Assembly: GCF_014356525.2 (NCBI RefSeq)
Contig: NC_052506.1
Coordinates: forward strand, 32,999,774-33,063,773
Reading direction: 5' to 3'
Origin: Nilaparvata lugens
Taxonomy: Eukaryota; Arthropoda; Insecta; Hemiptera; Delphacidae
Length of the DNA stretch: 64,000 nt
How positions within the stretch are numbered: position 1 is the first letter of the stretch; each line of letters begins with the position of its first letter. A program made the translations under genes and the position numbers. Positions 11,460 to 21,446 of the stretch are shown piece by piece. The notes under the pieces were generated by a model. It was given only the letters and a program-made list of their open reading frames with translations, was not told the DNA's origin and searched no databases.

Positions 11460-12946
11460 TGCTATGAGGATCATGACATGGAATGCCATGGGCTGCAAGA
11501 GAGACAACAGGAATTGTTGACAATACTCCAAATTAGGAACATAGACATATGCTTAATAATTATCTGAGACTCATTTTACTAAGGAATCCTACATGAGACT
11601 CGGAGGCTACAAAGTTTACCATACCTCACATCCTCAAAATACAGGGAGAGGAGGTTGTCCAGTTATATTAAGAGATAACATGAAACATTTTGAAAACACA
11701 TCTATACAAACAGAAGAGATGCAAATCACATCCATTTCAGTTGAGACTAAACTATACAAATTCACTCTAGCATTAATCTATAGCCCACCGAGGCATATCA
11801 TTACAAAAGGAATGTGTAAGGCTATGATCAATCGTCTTGGTAATAGATTTATTATTGGGGGTGATTTCAATGCCAAAAATACATATTGGGGCTCAAGATT
11901 GAACAATTCAAAAGGAAAAGAACTTCTTAGGGCAGTTCAAGAATGAAGGTGTGACATTATATCGTCAGGTAAACCTACATATTGGCCAACAGACAGGAAC
12001 AAAATACCAGACTTGATAGACTTTTTTGTGTTTAGAAACTATGTATATAACAATATGAAATTAGAAGAATGTGATGATTCAAGTTCAGATCACACCGCTG
12101 TTATATTGGTAGTGAGCAAAAAATTAGTAATGAAAGAATGTCAGCTAAAACTAGTGAATAGAGGGACAGACTGGGAAAAATTTCAACATACCCTAGAGCA
12201 GAAAATGTACCTTGATGTACATATTAGGAATGAAGAAGAACTGGATTCTGAAGTCGAAAGATTCACACAAGATATTCAAGAGGCAGCTTGGGAAAGTACA
12301 CCATGCACAGTCCAAATAAAAAGGCCAGATGGAAGACATTACCCTCAAAGTGTAATGGATCTCATCCATGAGAAGAGGCTAGCTAGGAAAAAGTGACAGA
12401 GAACAAGAAATCCACAAGACAAGACCCATTTGGAATTTCTTGTTCAAAAAGTGAGAGATGGGATTAGAAACCATAAGGACTCGGTTACTAGTGAATATCT
12501 CAGAAACCTGAGCAATGACAAAAACTCTGGAAGGCAGTAAAGTATCTCAAGAAACTATCTGTACAAGCTACTCTTATTAGGGGAACAAATGTCGATTGGG
12601 CTAGAAATAACAACCAGAGAGCTAGGAGATTTGCTGAACTCTTGGATGAGGTTTTTCAACCACATAAACCAACTGGAGAAGAGTGTGATAATGAGGGTGA
12701 ATTTTCAACAGAAACAAGGGATATTCCAAAAGTTTTGTTGAATGAGCTGAAAGTTCTTATCAGAAATATAAATTGCACGAAGGCTCCAGGATATGACCTT
12801 ATTACTGGGGCAGTGCTCAAAAAACTTCCGAACAAAGCCCTGAAAAAATTGAGGAACATCATCAATGCAGCTTTAAGACTGAGGTACATCTCAAATACAT
12901 GGAAGGTTGCTGAAGTCATCATGATTCCAAAAACAGGAAAACCACC

Positions 12947-12954
12947 ACACGAGG
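12947..12954. repeat. Target site duplication, left copy (ACACGAGG)
   Basis: Identical to 14110-14117 at the other side of the hAT-like insertion. It falls in the P-H-E codons of the LINE reverse transcriptase. Confidence 0.85.
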
Positions 12955-14109
12955 GATGTCAATCCCGGGATCCGGGATCCCGAATCCGGGATCCCGGTCC
13001 ATTTTTGATACCTAACAATCCCGGGATTTTTCAGCGTCAATCCCGGGATTTTCGGGATTGTAAACCTGAAATTGTGAATCATATTTTTCCAAAAACAATT
13101 CAATATGGAATTTATTTACGGTGATGAATATGAGTTTTTATAACTAATTAATTGTTCTGTTTGACTAGTTTATTCTACAGGCACAGCCTACAGTTGCATA
13201 TTATACATAATATTGATTGTATACTGTACTCTGTACTAACTGGCTTAATAGAATTCGCATTATCAGTTCGCATAATTGGCAGAATGGTTGTTGATCGGTT
13301 TTTATGTCTCTACACTTGTTTCTGTTTACACAGCACCACAATTACCAGTCTAGACGGCGCAATATTTGCAATAGTGCTGATGGCATTTCCTTGAATTGCA
13401 TTCCGAACTTTGAAAAGACTTCAGAAATCAGAAATAAAAAAGCACTAACGATTCACTCTCTGTCTAATTATTCCTCTCCTCTTCTCTTTCTCTATCATAA
13501 GTAGAATATCTAGTTGAAGTAAATATTATAGTTGGCTCTACGAAATTTCATTTGGTAGTGTAGTGGTTCAGCTTTCGCGTTGTTTGGTCGGTATGGCGTT
13601 ACGGTCTTACAAAAAGTATTCTATTTTATTATTAATTCAAGTGATATTTAATTCACTTTACAGTATTTGACGTAATTCAAGTGTGAGCTCTATCCCGTCC
13701 TGATGTAGGATGGAAATGCTTTTGTTCTACATAAAAAACACTCTGATGAGGTATCTTGCTTCCCTCAGTACTCACTATCATCTGGGATACAGCAAATTTG
13801 AGGTAGGACATGAAATGAAACAGTTACTCCTAATCTTGAAAACATTTATAGAAATAGAAAGTTCAATTCCAATATTATTCCCAAGTTTTTTTTTCATTAT
13901 TTTTAATAATAGTCTCTCCCTCTTTAATGGGCCCTTTTTCATCTCCACACACTGTTACTGAACATGCAATTGGAGAGGAACAATTGGTTAAAATGCATTA
14001 AACTGATTTTTGCCAATCCCGGGATCAGTCCCGGGATCCCGGGATTGATATTGGATAATCCCGAAATACCGGGATTGGAAATCAGTCCCGGGATTGACAT
14101 CCCTACGAG
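12955..14109. mobile_element. hAT-like non-autonomous DNA element inside the LINE
   Basis: The insertion is flanked by the 8-bp duplication ACACGAGG (12947-12954 and 14110-14117) and its removal restores the LINE reading frame, which fixes the boundaries. The ends carry inverted copies of GGATGTCAATCCCGGGA (left near 12954-12970, right near 14088-14103), although the right end has about six extra bases. Subterminal regions are packed with ATCCCGGGAT-type palindromes, which in hAT elements bind transposase. The inside has no transposase-like frame, so it would need an autonomous relative. An 8-bp duplication is typical of the hAT superfamily. Confidence 0.8.
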
Positions 14110-14117
14110 ACACGAGG
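14110..14117. repeat. Target site duplication, right copy (ACACGAGG)
   Basis: Right partner of 12947-12954; the LINE frame resumes immediately as A-L-S-Y-R-P. Confidence 0.85.
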
Positions 14118-14756
14118 CTTTATCTTATAGACCAATATCTCTTTTACCGATTTTGTCAAAAATATTCGAGAAAGTGCTACTTAGGAGACTGCAGCCAATA
14201 ATTGAAACAAGGAAGCTAGCTCCAGATCATCAATTTGGGTTTAGAAGTAAATCATGATAAAGTATGTCATGAGGGTCTGAACAGAAGGGTCTGAACAATA
14301 TTGAGATCCTACCTATCAAACAGGTACTTCAGGGTGAAACAAGAAGGGTTTTGGGGCTCATTCTCTATCTTCTTTACAAAACTGATATTCCTGTACCAGA
14401 AGAAAACATCATCGCCACGTTCACAGCAGTCCTAGCTCCAGGAGACAGCAACGAAGAAGCATCAAGAAAAATTCAAGTAAGTCTCACAAAAATTAAAAAA
14501 TGGACCATAGACTGGAGACTTAAATTGAATGAGAAGAAGTCTGTACATGTGACCTTCGCAAATAGACCGCACAATTACATACCAGTCAGAATCAACAACC
14601 ACGTGATACCATATGGAAACGAGGCAAAATAAAACTTCTGTGGAAAAACCATGTCAAGAAAAAGAGGGATGAGCTCAACTACAAGTATAGTAGAATGTAT
14701 TGGCTGATAGGAAGGAATTCAAGCTTATCAACCTATAATAAAATTCTACTCTACAA

Positions 14757-15046
14757 ATTCAAATTTTTTTTTTCAAATTCAAATTTTATTTATTCAAGTA
14801 AGTTACAATACATTCTGGTTCATACACGAATCTACAATAAATTACAGTACTACAGCCAATTATGCAGCAAATTTCACATATTATGAAAACTTATTAATTA
14901 CAATGAAGATTGAATGCAACATTAGAATATTGATAATATAGTATTGTAATATAACTACATAAATCAGCGGTGTTTCAACAATGAATAAATGATAATTTCA
15001 ATGAATAGATATACACCCCACTATATATTATATGTGTTGGGGTATA
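14757..15046 (-). mobile_element. LINE 3' end inserted in the Jockey-like element
   Basis: It splits the LINE ORF2 between L-L-Y-K and Q-I-L-R. On the minus strand it ends TTGAATAAATAAAATTTG followed by a T/A-rich tail, as expected for a 5'-truncated retroposed LINE. Its body aligns with about 15522-15710 (shared TAAATCGGCGGTGTTTCAA-type segment), showing the same family. Target duplication is short or absent (possibly only AAA). Confidence 0.68.
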
Positions 15047-15521
15047 AGAAAACAAATACTGAGGTCTGTCTGGTTGTATGGTGTGCAACTGTGGGGCTGT
15101 ACAGCAGAGAGCAATATTGGCATCATCCAACGATTCCAAAACAAGTTTCTGCGAAATGCTCTCAATGCTTCATACTTCATCAGGAACGCCGACCTTCATA
15201 GAGACCTTCAGATGGAGACAGTCAAGGAGATGATTGTAAAAACAGCAAGGACCTATGAAGAGGCTCTACATAACCATCAAAATGTTGAGTCAATCCAGCT
15301 TTTGGACAACTCAACATTGACGAGGAGATTGAAAAGGAAGAAGCCAACAGATCTGGTGTAAACCTCCAGGAGTGCTTAGTGAGAGTGGAAAAAAATTAAT
15401 ACCCATATGAGAAGCTATTACAAGATTCTTCTTGTGAAATGATTTGAAGTATTAATTTAGGATAGAAAAAAACTGATCGTTAGTCCTAGTACTAGTAACA
15501 GTTATATTCAATAAAAAAAAT

Positions 15522-16878
15522 GTTACAATATTTACTGGCTTATTCACTAATTTAGATTGAATGAGTGTAATACTAATTATTGAACGAATTTTACAAGGTA
15601 CAAAATATTAATCAATGAGAATAAAGATTAAATGCAATTAGAATAACGATAATATAAAATTGTAATGTAACTTCATAAATCGGCGGTGTTTCAATAAATA
15701 ATTGTCGATTCTCTAAGAAGGATTAAAAATAATATCCTTCCCATCAACAAACGACCGGGTTGTGATGGAATAGAGCTGTTGGGAATTTTATAACATGTGG
15801 ATATGTGATTTGAATCTAAAATAATTATGGTATTAATGAATAAGATCAAGGTACCTAGAATAGAATATTGGAACATGTTCAATGTATTCTAGATACATTG
15901 AATAAGATGAATGATATTAGAATGCGTAATAGTGAGTACAATATTGCATTAATGATTCGAAATAGATAAATGAAACAAATGTTATGGGGTGGGAATTAAT
16001 TAAGAGTTTAGAAATTAATTGAGTAATAATGACGATATACAATTATACTTAATAACAGAAAATGTTGAGATGAGATGATTAATATATATTATGTAAGATG
16101 GATGAATGAATGGAATGAAGAATGGAAATGAAGGGAGATTAGAATATTTGTCATGCAGTGCTCTAGGGTTGGACAGACTAAGTCATTTTCTCTATAAGAT
16201 ATTTTTTCAAAGACAAGATAAAGCCCGCTCGGCTCTCAATGCATCTAATAGAGTTGAGAAGTTCATTCCATTAACGACAAGCACTACCAAGGAACGATTT
16301 AGAATAAATAGTAGTTCTGTGATTGAGTATCCTAAGAGTATTTGCACCAGTTCTAGTATGGGAAGCATCTGTCCTCCTACTATCGGAAACAAATTTAAAA
16401 TCATTTTTGAAATAATATTAGAATTGCCATATTTCAAAGTATCTCTAACAAGTTTGATTATTCTGAAACGTCTCTGATCGGGAAGCTTCAGGGTAGAACT
16501 AGCAATGTGTGCTGGGGTGATATGTTCATGGCGTTCAAGAGAGTAAACAAAACGTAGACAATAATTTTGGCAGCGCAGCATTTTATCATTGAGTGTAGCC
16601 TGCATATCATTGAGGACAGAGTTGCAGTACCTGAAATGTGGAAAAATCAGAGATTGGACCAGTAATAATCGTATACTTCTAGGAAGGACATCTTGTAATT
16701 TTTTAAGTGAATGCATTGCTGAGAAAACCTTTCTACAGGTTTTATTGACTTGTTCTGACCAGTCGAGGTTTTTATCCATAATGATGCCTAGGTTTTTCAC
16801 TGAGCTGCAGTAGGGAATCACATTACCATCAACAGTTATTTTATGTATCGAGTTGAAGCCGATATTGTTTACTAAACG
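15522..16878 (-). mobile_element. Minus-strand LINE, 5'-truncated, with reverse transcriptase C-terminus
   Basis: Runs from the (AG)n tract at 16882 leftward: a reverse transcriptase C-terminal fragment, then an AT-rich 3' region to about 15522. The 3' region matches the fragment at 14757-15046. Its end meets the A-rich 3' end of the plus-strand LINE, so the two lie tail to tail. Confidence 0.7.
16207..16878 (-). pseudogene. Reverse transcriptase C-terminal fragment
   Basis: Starting at the truncation point the frame gives a thumb-region signature (VKNLGIIMDKNLDWSEQVNK, residues after a short lead), then a C-terminal domain with FRYCNSVL and RCQNYCLRFVYSL. This is the region after the catalytic palm in Jockey/CR1-like elements; the palm with its YADD motif is absent because of 5' truncation. 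The last part drifts, ending at a stop near 16207. Not functional. Confidence 0.8.
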
Positions 16879-16879
16879 T

Positions 16880-16881
<2 letters not shown>

Positions 16882-16964
<83 letters not shown>
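16882..16964. repeat. (AG)n tract at a LINE tail
   Basis: About 83 bases of pure AG, continuous on the right with TTGATTGATTGATT, the tail of the LINE that ends here on the minus strand. Confidence 0.95.
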
Positions 16965-16967
<3 letters not shown>

Positions 16968-17700
16968 ATTGATTGATTATTTGCCTTTATTAGGGCGGAG
17001 TTAGGACTCCTGGTCCTCTCTGCCACACAACCCTTTACAAAATAAAAAAATACATAAGAAAACAAAAATAATAGATTACATTATTATGTAATAATATTAT
17101 ATAAGAATTATAGAAAGAAATGAAAATCTTAATCAAAATACAATCACATATGTGATAGAAGTGAATCTTAAACTTAATTCATATATACAATGAAAACAAT
17201 ATTTAAAAACCACTTGATAATTGCTATAAGACATGAAGAACTAATCAAGTAGCCAATTACTCACAGACGCACACAAAACCACCCTAAAAACAAAGATTTT
17301 ACAAACTATAATATATTATATTATCATAAAACAATATAAGATGAATCTGTAGTTGCATAAGATAGTAAATGGAACAAAATTCAAGTAGATCGATACAATG
17401 GAAATAGAACAATGAAAATATAGTTAAACCGGACCCAAGCCTAATCCGCGCCACCAGATCCCAGCCAATTCAATACCGCTGCGCCAAACAGAGCTCGACC
17501 GCAAATACTCTTCATTCACCGTTGGAGGCAACAGATTCCAGATCCGGCAAGCTGATACATGGAATGATTTGTTGTACATAGATGTTCTATGGTTTGGAAT
17601 AACCAATAGTTGGGAGCCCTGCCTAGTAAAAAGTAAACTACTCACACTACAATCCCCAATAAAAACACATTTATCAGCTAGATAACCTGAGGTTTTTAAG
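16965..17700 (-). mobile_element. Minus-strand LINE, 5'-truncated, with ATCA tail
   Basis: On the minus strand the 3' end reads CCTAATAAAGGCAAATAATC then ATCA repeats and (TC)n. The 3' untranslated region is AT-rich. The coding remnant is at 17424-17700. The 5' truncation coincides with the tail of another copy at 17701. Confidence 0.75.
17424..17700 (-). pseudogene. C-terminus of a LINE ORF2
   Basis: The peptide includes MYNKSFHVSACRIWNLLPPT, a typical C-terminal segment of Jockey/CR1-type reverse transcriptases (SFxVxACRxWNxLP). It is followed by a short tail and the frame end at 17424. Only about 90 codons remain; the enzyme core is absent. Confidence 0.75.
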
Positions 17701-17775
17701 AGAGAGAAGGAGAGAGAGAGAGAGAGAGAGATTGATTGATTGATCATATGCCTTTATCAGGGCGGAGTTATCAGA
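17701..17775 (-). mobile_element. Very short LINE 3' end with (AG)n tail
   Basis: On the minus strand it reads AACTCCGCCCTGATAAAGGC, ATGATCAATCAATCAATC and (TC)n, a second copy of the same 3' end as at 16965-17030 (CTCCGCCCTAATAAAGGC there). Only about 30 bases of the body are left. Confidence 0.75.
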
Positions 17776-18335
17776 ATGAATGTGAAAGAGAAAGCTGTTT
17801 AGTAGCGCGAATCCAGATTCGCAGACTGCGGAGTTCAGTTTGTGAGGTGAGCATGAAAGCACCTTATGATGATCGTGAACCCTTTTGTGTGCTAGGAGGG
17901 GTTCAGCCGATCAGTGGAATCACGCTCAGGTGTGCGCGTTCATTTGTGAAGTTTGCGCTGACCACACGCGCAGGCACGAACCGTAGTGACCGCTAGCACG
18001 CGGTTCCGGGGACGGTCGTGACCCACCGAAATTTTGGCAACTGCATCTGACAACGTTGCCAAACAAACTTTATGTTGTTCTGTGACGAAAAATATATTTG
18101 TGCTCTGATGTTTAACAACGTAACACGAGACTGATTCCACTTTTACACTTTATTATTTGTATTTATTGCCACATCATTAGGCCTACCGTAGAGTCAGGTT
18201 TTCCAACTTCCGTTAAATCCGTATTCGTACAAAGCCGAATCTGAGTAGAAATTGTTATATTATTTGACATGAAGAAATTGAAAGTGGAATGTATACTATA
18301 ATAAATGAAAGAATTGTCTTACACATGTACAAGGT
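17776..18335. other. Unique, more GC-rich stretch, no gene assigned
   Basis: Contains CpG-rich segments (about 17930-18030) but no convincing coding frame. A short 5' exon or promoter cannot be excluded. Confidence 0.4.
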
Positions 18336-18530
18336 AGGAAATTCACAAATGACTCGTCATCACGTCTGAACTACTGGACTGATTAACTTGAAATTTTGCA
18401 TATAGGCTAGATTCTTAATTACCGAGGATGGTTATAGGCCTATTTTAATCTCTTCAAGATTTTAGTAGGTCAAGTTTTCAGTCTGTCAAGTTGTTAATTA
18501 GACTCTTGCGGAACACGGGTTACCTACTAG
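18336..18530 (+). repeat. Dispersed repeat R1, copy 1
   Basis: Matches the reverse complement of 40433-40720: shared blocks include GAGGATGGTTATAGGCC and GAAATTTCAAGTT-like/ATATGCAAAATTT segments. This copy lacks the 101-bp insertion found in the other. The wording (CATCACG...GGACTGATTAA) resembles internal parts of insect Helitron-type repeats, but class is not proven. Confidence 0.7.
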
Positions 18531-20079
18531 CTACTAGTATTCAATAATTTAAAATATCAAATCCGCACTCATATTTGCAATAGCCTAATGCCCTATGAAC
18601 CATTATAGCACTATGGTGAGATTCACTTATACTGTATTTCAGCATTGGCTGAATAGGGAACATTGATTTTATGTATGAGGAATGATAGAAAAGAGTGACT
18701 TTGAACCTCACTATGACTTATTCTTTGCTTTGCTTCTTTGAATATATGGAGATCTCCTGTTGAGATTACAAAGATTTCATGAAATATTTTTTTATACTCA
18801 ACGAATGTAGAAAACTCTGTAAACTTCGACATGACATTTGTGTGGAAGGAAAATTCTCTTTTATTTCGAAATGGGTTGAAATTTTGAATGATTGCCGACC
18901 TTCAAGGTTAAATGAAATGTCAATGTTCATCTCTAATACCCAAAATTTACAAAATTTATTACTTCAAAACAGTAGACTGAGAATCTTGATCTTGTCTCCT
19001 CTTCAGTGACATACTGCTATCGTCCCACTTTCTCAAAACAGTCCAATAAAAGGTATAAAAAGATTACAGTCGAGTTACTATCGGTCGAGAGTGGATAGTG
19101 AAAGACTGTGTCAAAAAGACCAAGTTTTCGATTTTCATTAGATGAGAGGTCATTAATTTCTTCATTAAAATTTCCATGCCTCATTTATGGAAAGATCTGC
19201 AGATCATTGATGAAGATCTGATTGGATACATGTTTTCTTATTACCTTGGTTGATACAGTAAATTGCTGGAAATGAAGGGATATTATAATATAACAGAAGT
19301 ATAAATAATCCAAGAGCCTAGCTTTTGTAGGCCGAGTGTGCAAAAGGTGAAATCGGATGATTCAGACTATCAAACTCAAAAATACGGTGGGATGAATCAA
19401 ATTCAACACACATATCAATAGGCTTTACAATAGCATTAGTAGTATTGAATTATGCCAATGATTTCTTCGATTTCATGTATTAGCAACTGAAATAATTCTT
19501 CAATTGCTAATCTATCAAAGTATGTTATACTAGAGACCCCCTGGGTTGAAGACGCTCATTATTAACTGTTGTATTAATCTCTGAGATCCGCAACTTTCAA
19601 TAAAACAGAGTCGGTGAGAATTATTATGGATACAGCTGAATATATTTTTCACATGTATGATATTACAGTAGTAGGTTCCATGGGGATCCTATTTCAATTG
19701 AAAAAAAACTTCTGTCCGCCATCTTGGATCCGTCAAATGGATTCATTTCGAATCCAGCTTCATTTCGAATCCAGCTCATTTCGAATCCAACTTCATTTTT
19801 TCAAATGGGAAGGTGGTCATGTGATACATGATTTCGATACAGAAATGATTCCGAAGGAAAATTAATGGCGAAATCCGTTCATCGTTATTTGAAACGGTTC
19901 TAATGATCTCAACATTTGAAGATACTATAATAAATGATACAAAAATGAAATGAATGAGTTGCATTGAATAGTCAAGTGTTAGTAAACACTAATAGCTTCT
20001 ACTCACAAATTTAACACTTGGAACAAAAACATTTTGTCATAGCAACTGCTATCACAAGTAGTATTATTAATTAGCTGTA
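18531..20079. other. AT-rich DNA without a recognised gene
   Basis: Only a small local repeat is seen (CATTTCGAATCCAGCT-like units at about 19743-19797). Short frames here are not conserved-looking. Confidence 0.4.
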
Positions 20080-20535
20080 TGTTACAGACAGGCAGACAGA
20101 CAATTACGGAAGTGAGTTAATATAGAACTTATAAATTAATGTTGTGTATTATTCAGCTTAAAGCATGTGTCGGCGCATCCATCTATTTGCCTGACAGTCT
20201 GTGTGATATCTCCCAAATAGCATCAGCTTTTTCAAATGAATGGAAAAATTAAAGAAATAGTATGCAATCAATTCCAGCTGAACGATTGAATCAAAACATA
20301 TTCTTATCTCATGCACTTTTAATGTTATTTTTCTATCCTGAAAAAGGACGAAGGAGTGAGTCAATCTTGTTGTCCAACTAACTTGACCTGTAAAATGTTT
20401 CGAAGAATCCGTGTTCAAGATTTGAAACTGATTGATCAATTCTCTCTAAAGTTCTTGTCGAACATACAAACAGACAGAAAACGACTTTGGGCTCTAGTAA
20501 GTCAAAAGTGAGAACTTCGCTAACGCTCGTTCAAA
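20080..20535 (+). repeat. Dispersed repeat R2, copy 1
   Basis: Aligns with the reverse complement of about 32636-33095 over most of its length: ACAGGCAGACA, GTTGTGTATTATTCAGCT, GTGTCGGCGCAT, CATTTGAA(GAA), AAAAAGGACGAAGGAGTGAG, ACGACTTTGGGCTCTAGT and CTAACGCTCGTTC are shared. No protein domain. A non-autonomous transposable element is likely. Confidence 0.75.
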
Positions 20536-21210
20536 AACTGTTTCACAAGCAATAACCAAATCAGTTATCACAAGAAAAACACCAATGAACCTTCAATGGC
20601 TACGATGCTAAATGTGAAGCCTGCACTGCTCTTCCATTGCAGTCAATTGATATAGATGGAAAAGTGCCTAAACAAAGCTGGTGATCTTTCGCAGACTGCC
20701 GAGGGATTTCACAGCCGCCTCGAGAAGCTTTTCCACTTTTCCCCAATGGCAGCCGCTTTTCCGAATGTGCTCGAACGAGTAACTGTGTCAGAAAACCCGT
20801 TTTGATAAATGAGCTTCATCTGCCTGCTGTTTGGACGGGCCGTGGGTGGCGGGTGGTGGGTGGCACAGTTTGTTTTCTCAGCTAAAAGCAAAATAAATTC
20901 GATATGCGCCTCGTCAGTGTGGACCACTGACGAAAAGGGTGATATGTTGTGGTTGAACACTGGTTGGGAGGGGGGTGAGTAAGCGAGGAGGTATTGAAAT
21001 GTACATTGGAACGTTGAGTCACTTTACCGCTAAACAAACATCCAGATTGTCGATAGTTGAACCGGGAACCAATCGAGAGTGAATTTGAAGCTGTCGAGTA
21101 GAACGTTTTTATCTCAAGGTTACAACATACTGTAGTTTGAGAAAATGTTTACTCGCTGGATCGGTCACTAGAGTCAATCAACACTGTGTTGAAATTCGAT
21201 TCTATGTGAT
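20536..21210. other. No gene seen
   Basis: Moderate GC content (20690-20960) with a short proline-rich frame on the minus strand (20709-20960) that does not resemble a known protein. Confidence 0.4.
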
Positions 21211-21446
21211 TATAGCTTTCAGCTATAATTGTTGATTATTGGCTAGCATTCTCAGCTAGGAATAATTTTGAGACGGCCGAAATAAGAATCAAAATTTTTT
21301 TCCATGGAATAACAAAACACAATATTTTATAGCATTATCAGCTATAATTGTTGATTATTGGCTAGCATTCTCAGCTAGGAATGATTTTGAGACGGCCGAA
21401 ATAAGAATCAAAATTTTTTTCCATGAAATAACAAAACACACTATTT
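21211..21446. repeat. Tandem duplication of about 117-119 bp
   Basis: Two adjacent units (about 21211-21327 and 21328-21446) share GCTATAATTGTTGATTATTG, CTAGCATTCTCAGCTAGGAA and GAGACGGCCGAAATAAGAA with only a few differences, so the duplication is recent. A smaller duplication follows at about 21490-21540 (TTTGGCTTTGTTGAACCAAT twice). Confidence 0.9.

Larger units (their letters stand above)
11452..15361 (+). pseudogene. LINE ORF2 (endonuclease and reverse transcriptase), broken
   Basis: ORF2 begins with ATG at 11452, overlapping the ORF1 stop by 8 bases (ATGAATAA). Endonuclease motifs are TWNA near 11479, ETHF near 11568 (out of frame), GGDFNAKN near 11860, and SSDHTAV near 12083. The reverse transcriptase begins near 12640; KAPGYDLITG is at about 12781. 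The frame is interrupted by the hAT-like insertion within P-H-E|A-L-S-Y, resumes as SYRPISLLPILSKIFEK, then loses a long segment after GFRSK. The catalytic FADD is missing: the text reads FTAVLAPG. A second insertion splits the C-terminal region before WLYGVQLWGCT. The last block ends at TDLV and a TAA at 15359-15361. It cannot encode an active enzyme. Confidence 0.85.
9741..15521 (+). mobile_element. Jockey-like non-LTR retrotransposon, decayed, with two later insertions
   Basis: A two-ORF LINE: ORF1 with CCHC knuckles, ORF2 with apurinic-type endonuclease and reverse transcriptase. It contains stops, a frameshift, deletions in the reverse transcriptase (catalytic motif included), a 1,155-bp hAT-like insertion (12955-14109) and a LINE 3' end (about 14757-15046). 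The 3' end is probably at the AATAAAAAAAA near 15513-15521. The 5' boundary is not fixed. Jockey assignment rests on the triple knuckle ORF1 and on RT motifs such as SYRPISLLP. Confidence 0.85.

Noticed and set aside
15700..15790. Plus-strand peptide with RPGCDGIELL, like a reverse transcriptase N-terminal motif
   Set aside because: Only about 20 residues within the 3' region of a minus-strand LINE; too short to call a separate element.
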